From positions 20,659 to 84,658 of the forward strand of contig NZ_JAVDPZ010000016.1 of assembly GCF_031453995.1 (NCBI RefSeq): DNA of 64,000 nt. The letters run 5' to 3'. Position 1 is the stretch's first letter. Every line of letters begins with the position of its first letter. Shown here in pieces: positions 18,983 through 28,303 of the stretch. The notes under the pieces are model-generated. The model was not told where the DNA came from. It worked only from the letters and a program-made list of their open reading frames with translations, and did not search any database. Source of the DNA: Nitrobacter vulgaris (GTDB lineage Bacteria > Pseudomonadota > Alphaproteobacteria > Rhizobiales > Xanthobacteraceae). The position numbers were made by a program, and so were the translations under genes.

Positions 18983-19046
18983 GTCTAATCAACTCGTCTG
19001 GCAGCGCGCTGCCGTGGGTCCGCTTCTCAGTGCCCTGCCCCCGGAA

Positions 19047-20372
19047 TCATGGCCGAGCCTTCGGTCCGCCGCCAGAACCCCGCTTGCCGCGACGCTCACT
19101 GTTGTCGCCGCCTCGGCGAGCGCCGTGCTCATCGTGCCGCTTCTGCGGCGCGAGATCGGCCGTCGGCGCCTGATCGTTCTGGCTGACTGTCACCTTTGCT
19201 CCGTCGGAGAGATTGGCAAATCCCGTCGTGACCACGCGATCAGTAGGACCAACTCCCTTGGCGATTACAGCGTCCTTCTCGTCCTGCTGCTGCACCGTCA
19301 CTGGTTTGGCCGTTACGATGTCGCCGTCTCCGATCACGTAGCTGAAGGTTCCGAGCGGACCGCGCTGCACCGCCGACGTCGGTATAACCGTCGCCTGTAA
19401 TAGCGTCTCAACCTTGATCCGCACGTTCACGAATTGGCCTGGCCAGAGCTGAAAATGCTCATTTGGAAATTTGGCTCTCAGCCTCAACGTGCCGGTCGTC
19501 GGATCGACCTGATTATCAATACCGATCAGCTCACCCGTGTCGGCTAGTGTCGTGCCGTCGCTTCCGAATACATCGACTTCGATAGCACCCTTGGCTGCTG
19601 CTGCATTCACCCGCGTAATTTGCTGTTGCGGAAGGCTAAACTGGACGGAGATAGGCTGAAGCTGCGTAATGACGACGAGTCCGGTCGTATCCGTGGTATT
19701 GATGATGTTGCCACGATCGACCTGGCGCAGGCCGACGCGACCGGAAATCGGCGCGACGATCTTGGTGAAGCCGAGCATCGCTCCCGCGTTGTCGATCGCG
19801 GCCTGATCGGCCTTGACCAGCGCCTCCTGTTGAGCAACGACCGCCCTTTGGGTATCCGCCTGCTGCTTCGAACCGGCATTGGAGACGGCCAGCTGCTGGT
19901 AGCGTTTCAGATCGAGGAGCATATTGGCAAGTTGCGCTTCGTCCTGGGCCTTCTTCGCGACTGTCTGATCGTACTGGGCTTGGTAGATCACGGGATCGAT
20001 TTCGCCCAGCACGTCGCCCTTCTGAACATCCTGGCCTTCGGTAAAATTGACGGCGATCAGCTTGCCGTTGACCTGAGAGCGTACAGTAACGGTGTTCAGA
20101 GCCCGGACCGTTCCGACGCCGTCGAGGTAGACCGGCACATCCTGGATCCGCGGCGTTGCAGCCAGTACGGGAATTGCACGATCGGAATGTTCTCGACCTT
20201 CATCACGCTTCGTTTGCTCAAACGCGATCCAGCCAAGATAGGCGAGTCCTCCGAGGATCAGAAGCGTAATGACGATCCACACCGGCCGCCGCCGGCCGCC
20301 GGCCGTCGCCTGACCAGGTATCCTTTCACCGGCTGCTTTCGCGGTTTCGTCGAGACCCGGTTTAAAGAGCAT
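19047..20372 (-). CDS. mdtA: RND periplasmic membrane-fusion protein (MdtA-like)
   Basis: A 441-residue adaptor joining the inner-membrane pump to the outer-membrane channel. One N-terminal membrane anchor (WIVITLLILGGLAYLGWIAF, about residues 31-50) is followed by the lipoyl/barrel-sandwich half (VRSQVNGKLIAVNFTEGQDV), an alpha-hairpin rich in Q/A heptads, and KIVAPISGRVGLRQVDRGN. The C-terminal tail is Arg/Gly/His-rich and variable. Its start overlaps the end of the outer-membrane gene by 11 bases, supporting one operon. Confidence 0.92.
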   Translation of the reverse strand: MLFKPGLDETAKAAGERIPGQATAGGRRRPVWIVITLLILGGLAYLGWIAFEQTKRDEGREHSDRAIPVLAATPRIQDVPVYLDGVGTVRALNTVTVRSQVNGKLIAVNFTEGQDVQKGDVLGEIDPVIYQAQYDQTVAKKAQDEAQLANMLLDLKRYQQLAVSNAGSKQQADTQRAVVAQQEALVKADQAAIDNAGAMLGFTKIVAPISGRVGLRQVDRGNIINTTDTTGLVVITQLQPISVQFSLPQQQITRVNAAAAKGAIEVDVFGSDGTTLADTGELIGIDNQVDPTTGTLRLRAKFPNEHFQLWPGQFVNVRIKVETLLQATVIPTSAVQRGPLGTFSYVIGDGDIVTAKPVTVQQQDEKDAVIAKGVGPTDRVVTTGFANLSDGAKVTVSQNDQAPTADLAPQKRHDEHGARRGGDNSERRGKRGSGGGPKARP

Positions 20373-21798
20373 TGCCCGCCCTCTCGATTCTCGGCTCCCA
20401 GCCCCCGCCCAGGGCTTGATAAAGGCTCACGATTGCCTGTAACCGCGCAAGCTGCGCTTGCGCTAGGACGTCTTCCGCCTGAAACAGTGTCAATTGCGTG
20501 TTCAGCACGATAATAATATCGGCGGTGCCTGCCTGAAGCTGCTGCTCGGAGAGCTCGAATGCCCTGCGCGAAGTGGCCACGACCTCCCGCTGCATGCGCA
20601 GTCTTTCAGCGGTCTGACGCACGGCAATCAGCGCGTTGTCGACATCGGCGAACGCCGAAACCACCGTCTTGCGGTAAGTCTGAAGCAGCTCGTCCTGTCT
20701 TGCCCTCGTGGTTTCGAAATTGCCGAGGATTCTGCCGCCGTCGAAGATTGGCTGCGTCAATCCGCCGGCGAGGTTGAAAAATGCCGCTTGGGGCTGGAAC
20801 AGCGCGACCAGCGCCGGGCTCTGGTAGCCGCCCTGCGCGGTCAACGTAATGCTCGGAAAAAACTGCGCCCGGGCGCTACCGACATTCGCGGTAGCCGACG
20901 CCAGTTGCGCCTCCTGACGGCGGATGTCCGGGCGCTGGGTCAACAATTCGGACGGCAGTCCCGGAGTCACACGTGGCGCGGTGATCCGGTTGAGCGAGCC
21001 GCCCTTGACCTGCACGCTTTCCGGTGGGCGAGCCACCAGTGTTGCGAGCGCGTTGATGTTTTGTGCAAGCGTCTGCCGAAGCGGCGGAACGGTCGCGCGC
21101 TGATTCGCCAACACGCTTTCCTGCTGCGCTACGTCGAGGTCGGTTCCGGTACCGGCACTCAGCCGCTGTTTGAGTGCATCCAGGATACGCACGGCGCTGG
21201 CGATATTGCGCTCGGCGACGCGAATCCGGTCTTGTGAGGCAAGGACCTGAAAATAGGCATTCGCGACGCTGGCGAGCGTCGTCAGCGCGACCACATCGCG
21301 GTCAAAGCGGCTGGCACTGGCCGTCTCCACCGCGGCCAACGCGGCATCGCGGTTTTTGCCCCAGAAATCGATTTCGTAGCTGGCGGCGCTCAACGTGCCT
21401 GAGTAGTTCACGATCTCCCGGCCCCGATTTGTCAGGCCGCTTAAGCTCGACCCCGACGTACGGAAATAGGCTTCCTGTCCCCCGATGCTGACGCTCGGCA
21501 ATAGCGCCGCACCCGCTATCCGGGATTGCTCGTCGGCCTGAACGATCCTTGCCGCCGCCGCTGCGATATCGAGATTGACGGTCTGGGCTTCCTCCATCAG
21601 GCCGGTCAATTCAGGAGAACGAAAACCACGCCACCAGTCGAGCTTCGGCAGAGCGTCGGCCCTGGTCGTCTGCGCAGCCTTGTACCCGCTAGGGATCTCC
21701 AGCGCCGGATCCGGAATATCCGCCGTCAGAATGCAGCCAGCCGACAACGCGGCCGCCACCAACACAGGGAGGAGCATAGCGGAACGCCAGATCCACAT
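20362..21798 (-). CDS. NodT-family outer-membrane efflux lipoprotein
   Basis: A 478-residue TolC-like channel, first gene of the leftward pump operon. The start at 21798 puts a lipoprotein signal (LLPVLVAAALSAGC) at the N-terminus; the lipobox LSAGC fixes the mature Cys. Upstream in-frame ATGs (21891, 21954) would give an over-long signal and are rejected. The pair of OEP repeats is visible, with YEIDFWGKNRDAALAAVETA in the first and QLTLFQAEDVLAQAQLARLQ in the second. Confidence 0.9.
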   Translation of the reverse strand: MWIWRSAMLLPVLVAAALSAGCILTADIPDPALEIPSGYKAAQTTRADALPKLDWWRGFRSPELTGLMEEAQTVNLDIAAAAARIVQADEQSRIAGAALLPSVSIGGQEAYFRTSGSSLSGLTNRGREIVNYSGTLSAASYEIDFWGKNRDAALAAVETASASRFDRDVVALTTLASVANAYFQVLASQDRIRVAERNIASAVRILDALKQRLSAGTGTDLDVAQQESVLANQRATVPPLRQTLAQNINALATLVARPPESVQVKGGSLNRITAPRVTPGLPSELLTQRPDIRRQEAQLASATANVGSARAQFFPSITLTAQGGYQSPALVALFQPQAAFFNLAGGLTQPIFDGGRILGNFETTRARQDELLQTYRKTVVSAFADVDNALIAVRQTAERLRMQREVVATSRRAFELSEQQLQAGTADIIIVLNTQLTLFQAEDVLAQAQLARLQAIVSLYQALGGGWEPRIERAGNAL

Positions 21799-21982
21799 CG
21801 CGCATCTCTGAGGATGGCTAAAGGCCGTAGCAGGGGAAAAAGTCACACCGGCCCCCTGGGGGAAGACAGAAACGGCGACAGGTATTGACATGATATCATT
21901 GCGCCGCAGTCCCAACCTTTTCTGGAATAAAGCGACGCGGCCACCGGCAGTCATACTTTCTCTGAGATCGTCCTTATTCTAG

Positions 21983-22005
21983 CTGTCCGAACAGGCGACG
22001 GACAG
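21983..22005. promoter_or_regulatory. Inverted-repeat candidate operator upstream of the RND operon
   Basis: CTGTCCG and CGGACAG form perfect 7-base arms separated by 9 bases, 185 bases upstream of the first pump gene. The spacing suits a dimeric TetR- or MarR-type repressor, but no regulator gene is adjacent. The regulatory role is inference. Confidence 0.4.
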
Positions 22006-22065
22006 TCCCGCCCAGCCAAGAACATTAGATGCGTTCCATAGGCGTCACTGCTCTGATTTATCAGA

Positions 22066-22088
22066 AAAGGCCCGATTTCAGGGCCTTT
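22066..22088. terminator. Hairpin between divergent pump operon and cysK
   Basis: AAAGGCCC and GGGCCTTT pair around a 7-base loop. On the minus strand it is followed by TTCTGATAAA. It lies upstream of both divergent genes, so either it ends a short unannotated transcript or it is an attenuator-like element. Confidence 0.5.
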
Positions 22089-22293
22089 CTCGAAGTTCAG
22101 GCTACATACGCGTCCAACAATCTTACGAAGATTTCATGCGGCGTTGCGGGGTCCCGCCCGTTGGCGGCAGGGATTTTTCGGTCCGAGACCGTCTCTCTGT
22201 GGGATGCGATTCTACGCTCCCTTGTACCTCCCTCGCCCCTCAACTAGGGTTGCCTTGAAATCCTCCAACAGCCCAATGAGAATTTTGCATCTC

Positions 22294-23334
22294 ATGAGAA
22301 TCGATAACGACGTCGTAGAAGCGATCGGAAATACTCCTCTTATCAAGTTAAAGCACGCCTCAAATGCGACCGGATGCATCGTTCTCGGCAAGGCCGAGTT
22401 CATGAATCCGGGCCAATCTGTCAAGGATCGCGCCGGGAAACAGATGATTCTGGAAGCTGAAAGGCGCGGCGATCTCAAGCCCGGCGGCCTCGTGGTCGAG
22501 GGCACGGCCGGGAATACCGGCATTGGTCTTGCCGTCGTCGCCAGCGCGCGCGGGTATCGCACGATGATCGTGATCCCGGAAACACAAAGCCGCGAAAAGA
22601 AGGACATGCTGCGGCTGTGCGGAGCCGAGCTTGTCGAAGTTCCGGCGCTCCCCTACAGCAATCCGAATAATTATCAGCACATCGCAAAGCGTCTCGCTGA
22701 CGAACTGCGCAAGTCCGAACCCAACGGCGTCCTGTTTGCCGATCAATGGAACAACCTCGACAATCCCAAGGCGCACTACGTTTCAACGGGCCCCGAAATC
22801 TGGGAGCAGACCGGTGGCAAGGTCGACGGCTTCATCTGTTCGATCGGCACGGGTGGCACGCTGGCCGGAGCGAGCGCTTTCCTGCGGGAAAAAAAGAAGG
22901 ATATCGTCATCGGTGTTGCGGACCCTCGCGGGGCGGCCATGTATGAGTTGTTCAAGAACGGCGTGGCCAAGCCGACCGCGGGAGGTTCGATTACCGAGGG
23001 AATCGGGCTCGGACGGGTAACGCCGGTGATTGCCGACGCTAAAGTTGACGAAGCTTACCTCATCCCAGACGAGGAGGCCGTGCCCGTCATCTACGATTTG
23101 CTTGAACATGAAGGGCTTTGCCTTGGCGGATCGACTGGTGTCAACGTCGCCGGCGCGATTCGTCTCGCGCGCCAGTTGGGACCCGGTCACACCGTCGTGA
23201 CGATCCTGTGCGACTCCGGCAACCGTTACCAATCGAAACTTTTCAACCCGGACTTTATGCGCTCCAAGGGCCTTCCCGTGCCGCAATGGCTCGAGAGACA
23301 AAGCACCGTAAAAATTCCCCTCGCAGCAGTTTAA
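22294..23334 (+). CDS. cysK: Cysteine synthase / O-acetylserine sulfhydrylase family
   Basis: A 346-residue fold-type II PLP enzyme making cysteine from O-acetylserine and sulfide in the cytosol. The PLP lysine is in NPGQSVKDRAGKQ (K44), the substrate loop is EGTAGNTGIG, and the phosphate loop is CSIGTGGTLAG. ATG 22294 is preferred because it begins MRIDNDVVEAIGNTPLIKLK; ATG 22276 in frame would add six residues, and neither has a strong ribosome-binding site. It converges on the aap transporter genes. O-phosphoserine or cystathionine-beta-synthase specificity cannot be excluded. Confidence 0.9.
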   Translation: MRIDNDVVEAIGNTPLIKLKHASNATGCIVLGKAEFMNPGQSVKDRAGKQMILEAERRGDLKPGGLVVEGTAGNTGIGLAVVASARGYRTMIVIPETQSREKKDMLRLCGAELVEVPALPYSNPNNYQHIAKRLADELRKSEPNGVLFADQWNNLDNPKAHYVSTGPEIWEQTGGKVDGFICSIGTGGTLAGASAFLREKKKDIVIGVADPRGAAMYELFKNGVAKPTAGGSITEGIGLGRVTPVIADAKVDEAYLIPDEEAVPVIYDLLEHEGLCLGGSTGVNVAGAIRLARQLGPGHTVVTILCDSGNRYQSKLFNPDFMRSKGLPVPQWLERQSTVKIPLAAV

Positions 23335-23347
23335 AGCCGTTCCGGTC

Positions 23348-24091
23348 TCACCGCAGGATCTGGCTTAGAAAGAGCTGGCTTCGCGGGTGTCGCGGGTTGG
23401 CGAAGAAACTTGCCGGGGTATCGGACTCGATGATCTGGCCCTCATCCATGAACACGACGCGGTTAGCTACTTCTTTGGCGAATCCCATTTCGTGTGTGAC
23501 CACAAGCATGGTCATGCCTTCTCTAGCCAGATCCACCATCGTGTCGAGAACCTCCTTGACCATTTCGGGATCCAGGGAGGACGTGGGTTCATCGAACAGC
23601 ATGACCTTGGGGTTCATCGTGAGCGCGCGCGCGATCGCCACACGCTGCTGCTGGCCTCCGGACATCTGCCCAGGATATTTATTGGCCTGATCAGGTATTT
23701 TGACGCGTTCCAGAAACTTCATTGCCGCAGCCTCGGCATCTTTCTTCGGAGTATTGCGGACCCAGATGGGAGCGAGCGTGCAGTTCTCGAGCACTGTGAG
23801 GTGCGGAAACAGATTGAAACTCTGGAAGACCATTCCGACCTCGCGCCGCACCTCGTCGACGCGCCGCAAATTGGGTCCCAGCTCAATTCCATCGACGACG
23901 ATGCGACCCTCCTGAAACTCCTCAAGAGCGTTGATGCAGCGGATCAGCGTTGACTTTCCGGAGCCTGACGGCCCGCAAATGACGATGCGTTCGCCACGGG
24001 CCACGTCGAGATCGATGTCCCGCAGCACGTGGAAACTGCCGAACCACTTGTTGAGACCGATGATGGAAACGATGGCGTTCGCATCTGTCAT
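23348..24091 (-). CDS. aapP: General L-amino acid ABC transporter ATPase AapP
   Basis: A 247-residue cytoplasmic ATPase with Walker A GPSGSGKST, signature MSGGQQQRVAIARAL, Walker B VMLFDEPTSSLD and the switch histidine in VVTHEMGF. It is the last gene of the leftward aapJQMP cluster, 15 bases after aapM. The start at 24091 (MTDANAIVSI) is preferred over an upstream TTG. The family imports polar amino acids. Confidence 0.93.
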   Translation of the reverse strand: MTDANAIVSIIGLNKWFGSFHVLRDIDLDVARGERIVICGPSGSGKSTLIRCINALEEFQEGRIVVDGIELGPNLRRVDEVRREVGMVFQSFNLFPHLTVLENCTLAPIWVRNTPKKDAEAAAMKFLERVKIPDQANKYPGQMSGGQQQRVAIARALTMNPKVMLFDEPTSSLDPEMVKEVLDTMVDLAREGMTMLVVTHEMGFAKEVANRVVFMDEGQIIESDTPASFFANPRHPRSQLFLSQILR

Positions 24092-24106
24092 TGATATTTC
24101 CAAAGC

Positions 24107-25627
24107 TCAGGTTCGTCGATGCGCGTTCAGTCGATGCTCCACGAATAGGGAATATCGCGACATGCTGAAGCAGAATGCGAAGTAGATGAGTCCGGTGAAC
24201 GCGAACCCGGTAAACAGCGTAGTTGGCGTCGCCCACGCGGGATCTGCAAACGAAGCTCGCAAGCTCCCGAGCAGATCGAACAATGCGACGATCGAGACCA
24301 GCGAGGTATCCTTGAACAACGCGATAAAGCTGTTGACCAATCCTGGAATGACGTGCCGCACCGCCTGCGGCATTACGATCAGCCCGGTGGTCTTCCAATA
24401 GGATAGTCCAAGCGCATGGGCGGCTTCTGCCTGTCCGTTCGGGATCGCCGCGAGACCGCCGCGAATAACCTCGGCATTATACGCCCCGGCGAATAGCGCT
24501 ATGCCGATTAGGACTCGAACCAGCCCATCGACGGTGAAGTTTCCGGGAAGAAAGAGCGGCAACATGTAGGTCGCAAAAAACAATACGGTGATCAGGGGAA
24601 CGCCGCGCCAGAATTCGATGAAAGCGATTGAGAACATCCGGATCAGCGGAAGGGTCGAACGCCGTCCCAGAGCCAACGCAATTCCGATCGGTATCGACGA
24701 TACGATGCCTGTCACCGACACCACCAGCGTTACCAGCAGGCCGCCCCAGAGACGGGTATCGACAACCGGAAGTCCGCCGCGATCGAGACGCATTGCGGCG
24801 ATAACCAGGCCAATGCCGACAAATGTTGTCAGGCTCGCGAGTAACGCTCCCCAGCCTGCACGGAAGCCGCCGCTGAAAAGGAAGAGCAGCAGCGAAACGA
24901 TCGCAGCAGTGCAACCAAAATCGTACCAGACCGGCTGACCAGAGCTCTGGAGCCGATCCCGGAGCGAACTCAGCGGCGAGGCCAGCCAGTTCAGTGCATC
25001 GCCAATTGATGCAACGGCATTTCCCAACAGTCGTAAGATCGAACCGAATTCGCCTGCTTCCCCTGACGCGGCGAGCTGCCGCCCGGCATTACCAACGCTG
25101 TCAGCCAAGCTGGACAGAATCCCGGCGGTCCAGCTCACGCCAAATCCAGTGATGCCTCCACCGTGGAGAAGAAAAAATGCTGCGACCGGGAAAGCGATGA
25201 AGAACAGGCTGGCATTGAGACGTTTGGCCGGCAACCGAGGAATGAGAAGCGGCAGCAACAAGATGGCCGCCAACAGAAACGTCAGATTTACCCGCCACCG
25301 TTCGGGTTCTGGGTAAAAGCCGTAAATGAACTGGGTGATCTTCGCGTTGACGAACGGCCAGCACGCCCCGATTGATTGACTTGTATCGGTAACCAAACAC
25401 GACGTTCGATTCTGACCTTCCCAGACCGCATCAACGAAGAAAAATCGAACTGCTGGAACAAGGACGAACCATAGCAGCGCAGCTCCAGTCACCGTAAGCA
25501 GCGCGTTGCTCGGGGAACTGAACAGACGGATCCAGAGAACACGGGCCAGGCTCGTAGTCCTGATGGGTGCGTGTCGTTCCGGAACGAGAGCGGCGCGTAT
25601 AAACGATGGTGCGGGCCGAACGCTCAT
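24107..25627 (-). CDS. aapM: General L-amino acid ABC transporter permease AapM
   Basis: A 506-residue polytopic inner-membrane subunit of the His/Glu/Gln permease family. It has the long N-terminal extension typical of AapM (first helix LLTVTGAALLWFVLVPAVRF) and a C-terminal permease domain with the EAA loop (EAAHALGLSYWKTTG) that docks on AapP. It overlaps the aapQ stop by 4 bases, indicating translational coupling. Confidence 0.92.
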   Translation of the reverse strand: MSVRPAPSFIRAALVPERHAPIRTTSLARVLWIRLFSSPSNALLTVTGAALLWFVLVPAVRFFFVDAVWEGQNRTSCLVTDTSQSIGACWPFVNAKITQFIYGFYPEPERWRVNLTFLLAAILLLPLLIPRLPAKRLNASLFFIAFPVAAFFLLHGGGITGFGVSWTAGILSSLADSVGNAGRQLAASGEAGEFGSILRLLGNAVASIGDALNWLASPLSSLRDRLQSSGQPVWYDFGCTAAIVSLLLFLFSGGFRAGWGALLASLTTFVGIGLVIAAMRLDRGGLPVVDTRLWGGLLVTLVVSVTGIVSSIPIGIALALGRRSTLPLIRMFSIAFIEFWRGVPLITVLFFATYMLPLFLPGNFTVDGLVRVLIGIALFAGAYNAEVIRGGLAAIPNGQAEAAHALGLSYWKTTGLIVMPQAVRHVIPGLVNSFIALFKDTSLVSIVALFDLLGSLRASFADPAWATPTTLFTGFAFTGLIYFAFCFSMSRYSLFVEHRLNAHRRT

Positions 25628-26829
25628 GCACCCCCGCTCCGTGCAACGCGCCTGGAGTAGACGCTCATGATCCCGCTGGTCACCAGCGAAATCAGCAGAT
25701 ACACGCCCATCGTGATCGCGAGGATCTCGATGGCTTGACCGGTCTGGCTAAGCGTTGTCCCCGCAAACACCGAGAACAGTTCCGGATAACCGATAGCGAC
25801 AGCCAACGAGGAATTTTTGGTGAGGTTGAGGTACTGATTGGTCAGCGGCGGTAGAATGACCCTCATGGCTTGCGGGACCACGATCAATCGCAGCGTCGAT
25901 CTGCGCGAAAGTCCGAGCGCGGCGCCTGCTTCCATCTGTCCCTTATGCACCGAAAGAATCCCCGCGCGCACGACTTCCGCGATGAAGGCGGCCGTATATG
26001 TCGAGAGCGCAATCGCTAGCGCGACAAACTCCGGGATCAGGCGCGCGCCGCCAGAGAAATTGAATCCCTGGAGAGTTGGCATTTCGAACGCGAAGGGAGT
26101 ACCGAAAATGACCATCGCGGCGGCGGGAAGGCCGAGCAGCAGACCAAGGGCGTATGGCCATACAACCAAAGCTCGCCCGCTCCGAAACAACTTGCGACGG
26201 GAATGGCTTCGCAGCAGCATGCAGCCGATGATCGCAACCACCACCGCGACGGCAAACGCGATTAGCCCCTCCTGCCCGACAGGCTTGGGAACCACAAGAC
26301 CACGATTGCTGAGGAAGATGCCGTCAATGACTGAGATGCTTTGCTTTGGACTTGGAAGCGTCCTCAGTACCGCGAGATACCAGAACAGAATCTGAAACAG
26401 TAAGGGCAGGTTTCGAACCAGTTCCACATAGCCGCCGGAAATGCGGGATATCAACCAGTTCGGCGACAACCGGCCGAGCGCCACCATGAAGCCGATAATC
26501 GTTGCGAAGAAAATGCCAACTGCGGCGACCACGAGCGTATTCACAAGGCCGACAAGGAAAACGCGCGTGTAACTGTCGGTCTCGGAGTATGGGATCAGGG
26601 TCTGGCTAACGCCGAATCCCGCGGTATTCGACATGAAGCCAAGCCCGGATGCGATATTCTGCGCGTCCAGATTTGCTTTTGCGTTGGCCACGATCTCATA
26701 GCCGATCCACGCAAGGACGGCGACGAATACAGCCTGCAACGCAAGGGCACCCCAACCAGCCCGCCCGCCAAGCGCACGTCGTAGCCTGAGAAAAAATTGC
26801 AGCGGCGGTTTTCGAGGCGCGACGGTCAT
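25624..26829 (-). CDS. aapQ: General L-amino acid ABC transporter permease AapQ
   Basis: A 401-residue inner-membrane permease partner of AapM. It has an N-terminal helix (WGALALQAVFVAVLAWIGYE), several further helices and the EAA loop GQMEAGAALGLSRRSTLRL near the C-terminus. It lies 14 bases after aapJ and overlaps aapM by 4 bases. Confidence 0.92.
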   Translation of the reverse strand: MTVAPRKPPLQFFLRLRRALGGRAGWGALALQAVFVAVLAWIGYEIVANAKANLDAQNIASGLGFMSNTAGFGVSQTLIPYSETDSYTRVFLVGLVNTLVVAAVGIFFATIIGFMVALGRLSPNWLISRISGGYVELVRNLPLLFQILFWYLAVLRTLPSPKQSISVIDGIFLSNRGLVVPKPVGQEGLIAFAVAVVVAIIGCMLLRSHSRRKLFRSGRALVVWPYALGLLLGLPAAAMVIFGTPFAFEMPTLQGFNFSGGARLIPEFVALAIALSTYTAAFIAEVVRAGILSVHKGQMEAGAALGLSRRSTLRLIVVPQAMRVILPPLTNQYLNLTKNSSLAVAIGYPELFSVFAGTTLSQTGQAIEILAITMGVYLLISLVTSGIMSVYSRRVARSGGA

Positions 26830-26843
26830 TCCTGACGCTGACG

Positions 26844-27878
26844 CTAGCGGATCGGTGGCGCGTACTGAATGCCGCCCTGCGTCCAGAGCCTATTGAGTCC
26901 TCGTGTGATGCCAAGCGGGGATCCGGCGCCGACGTTACGATCAAACGCTTCGCCATAGTTGCCGACGGCCTTGATGATGCGCGAGACCCAATCCTTGGTT
27001 ACGCCGAGCTGCTCGCCGAAATTGCCGTCGGTCCCGAAAATGCGCTTGAGTTCCGGATTCTCCGATTTTGCCATCTCGCCAACATTCTTCTGCGTGATAC
27101 CGAGCTCTTCCGCGTTGATCATCGCAAACAGCGTCCACTTCACGAGATCGAACCACTGGTCATCGCCCTGACGCACCATCGGCCCGAGCGGCTCCTTCGA
27201 GATCACCTCCGGCAGAACCGCATGATCGGCGGGATTAAGGAGCTTCAACCGCTGGGCGTAGAGCTGTGAAATATCCGACGTAAACACATCGCATCGACCG
27301 GTTTCGTAAGCCTTTATGGTTTCGTCGGCCGTGCTGAACGCGATAACCTCGTATTTCATCTTATTGCTTTTGAAATAATCGGCGAGATTCTGTTCGCTCG
27401 TGGTGCCGGTCTGAACGCAGACGGATGCGCTATTCAATTCTAGCGCCGAATTAACCTTGAGAGATTTCCTGACCAGAAAACCCTGCCCGTCGTAGTAAGT
27501 CACGCCGGTGAAATTTCCTCCAAGCGAGGTATCGCGTGAAAGTGTCCATGACGTATCGCGCGACAGCACATCTATGTCGCCCCACTGTAGAGCGATAAAC
27601 CGGTCTTTGGCGGATAGCGGGACGAACTTGATCTTGCTCGGATCGTTGAACACGACTGCTGCGATTGCGCGGCAGATGTCCACGTCAAGACCGGTCCAGT
27701 TTCCTTTGTCGTCAGGGGTGGAAAACCCTGGCAACCCCTGAGTCACGCCACACGACAGCACGCCTCGTTCCTTGACTGCCTCGAGCGTGGTCTTCGCCTT
27801 CGCGGATTCCTGTGCGGATGCCGATTGTAATGTAATACCAGCGGCGATGGCGAAAATGGCAGCAAGTATGCATTTCAT
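26844..27878 (-). CDS. aapJ: General L-amino acid ABC transporter substrate-binding protein AapJ
   Basis: A 344-residue periplasmic protein. The start at 27878 gives a clean signal peptide (MKCILAAIFAIAAGITLQSA); a TTG at 27902 is an inferior alternative. It has the SBP_bac_3 core: VKERGVLSCGVTQGLPGFST, GLDVDICRAIAAVVF and CVQTGTTSEQNLADYF. It is the first gene of aapJQMP, which in Rhizobium takes up a broad range of L-amino acids. The gene is divergent from metC. Confidence 0.94.
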   Translation of the reverse strand: MKCILAAIFAIAAGITLQSASAQESAKAKTTLEAVKERGVLSCGVTQGLPGFSTPDDKGNWTGLDVDICRAIAAVVFNDPSKIKFVPLSAKDRFIALQWGDIDVLSRDTSWTLSRDTSLGGNFTGVTYYDGQGFLVRKSLKVNSALELNSASVCVQTGTTSEQNLADYFKSNKMKYEVIAFSTADETIKAYETGRCDVFTSDISQLYAQRLKLLNPADHAVLPEVISKEPLGPMVRQGDDQWFDLVKWTLFAMINAEELGITQKNVGEMAKSENPELKRIFGTDGNFGEQLGVTKDWVSRIIKAVGNYGEAFDRNVGAGSPLGITRGLNRLWTQGGIQYAPPIR

Positions 27879-28071
27879 GGCAATGCCTTTCAAGAACGTC
27901 AATGGATTGTCAGTTCGTGCCGTTTAGTCGCTCGGTTGAGTGCGGCCAATCGATTCGTTTCTCCCACCAGAATCGGGCCAAAGACGGACTGCGTCGATCA
28001 ACCGATGTTGAGAGCAGATGGAAACTCGCAGCGGCTCTCCACCCTCGGTCGGCAGGGATTGAATTCCATCA

Positions 28072-28178
28072 CGGAACGACTAGCGGTGGACTCTAGCGTC
28101 CGCATCCGTTCCGCGATCCGCCTTGCGAAGGTTGGAATCAAGGAGCCACTAGCAAATATATGTTGCTAGTGGGGTTTT
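28072..28178 (+). ncRNA. Three-hairpin structured leader or small RNA upstream of metC
   Basis: Three hairpins follow one another. The first is CGGAACG / CGTTCCG (28072 and 28107) enclosing GTGGAC / GTCCGC. The second is GATCCGCCTT with AAGGTTGGAATC (28115-28139, two bulges). The third is CCACTAGCAA / TTGCTAGTGG (28146-28172), followed by GGTTTTAAATTT. The third looks like a + strand intrinsic terminator 130 bases before the metC start, so this may be an attenuated leader or an independent small RNA. It does not match SAM riboswitches as I know them. Confidence 0.5.
28146..28178 (+). terminator. Terminator hairpin before metC
   Basis: A 10-bp perfect stem with a 7-base AT loop, then GGTTTT. 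The minus strand has no T tract after the stem, so it acts in the metC direction. Confidence 0.7.
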
Positions 28179-28303
28179 AAATTTGACGTTCAGCTCCGCG
28201 ACACGTGGGGGTTGACGGGGGTCTTTCCCTTCCTGTTACTACCCGACCACTCCGGAACTGCCATCCGGAAAGCACAAAATGCCTGGTTCAGCAGCGGGAA
28301 GAT

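Noticed and set aside
28057..28148. tRNA-like fold upstream of metC
   Set aside because: A T-loop-like GGTTGGAATC and a stem with CTA in the loop are present, but the acceptor stem does not pair and the anticodon loop has the wrong size.
28178..28303. SAM-II riboswitch directly before metC
   Set aside because: The expected pseudoknot pattern could not be traced; the hairpins upstream have a different layout.
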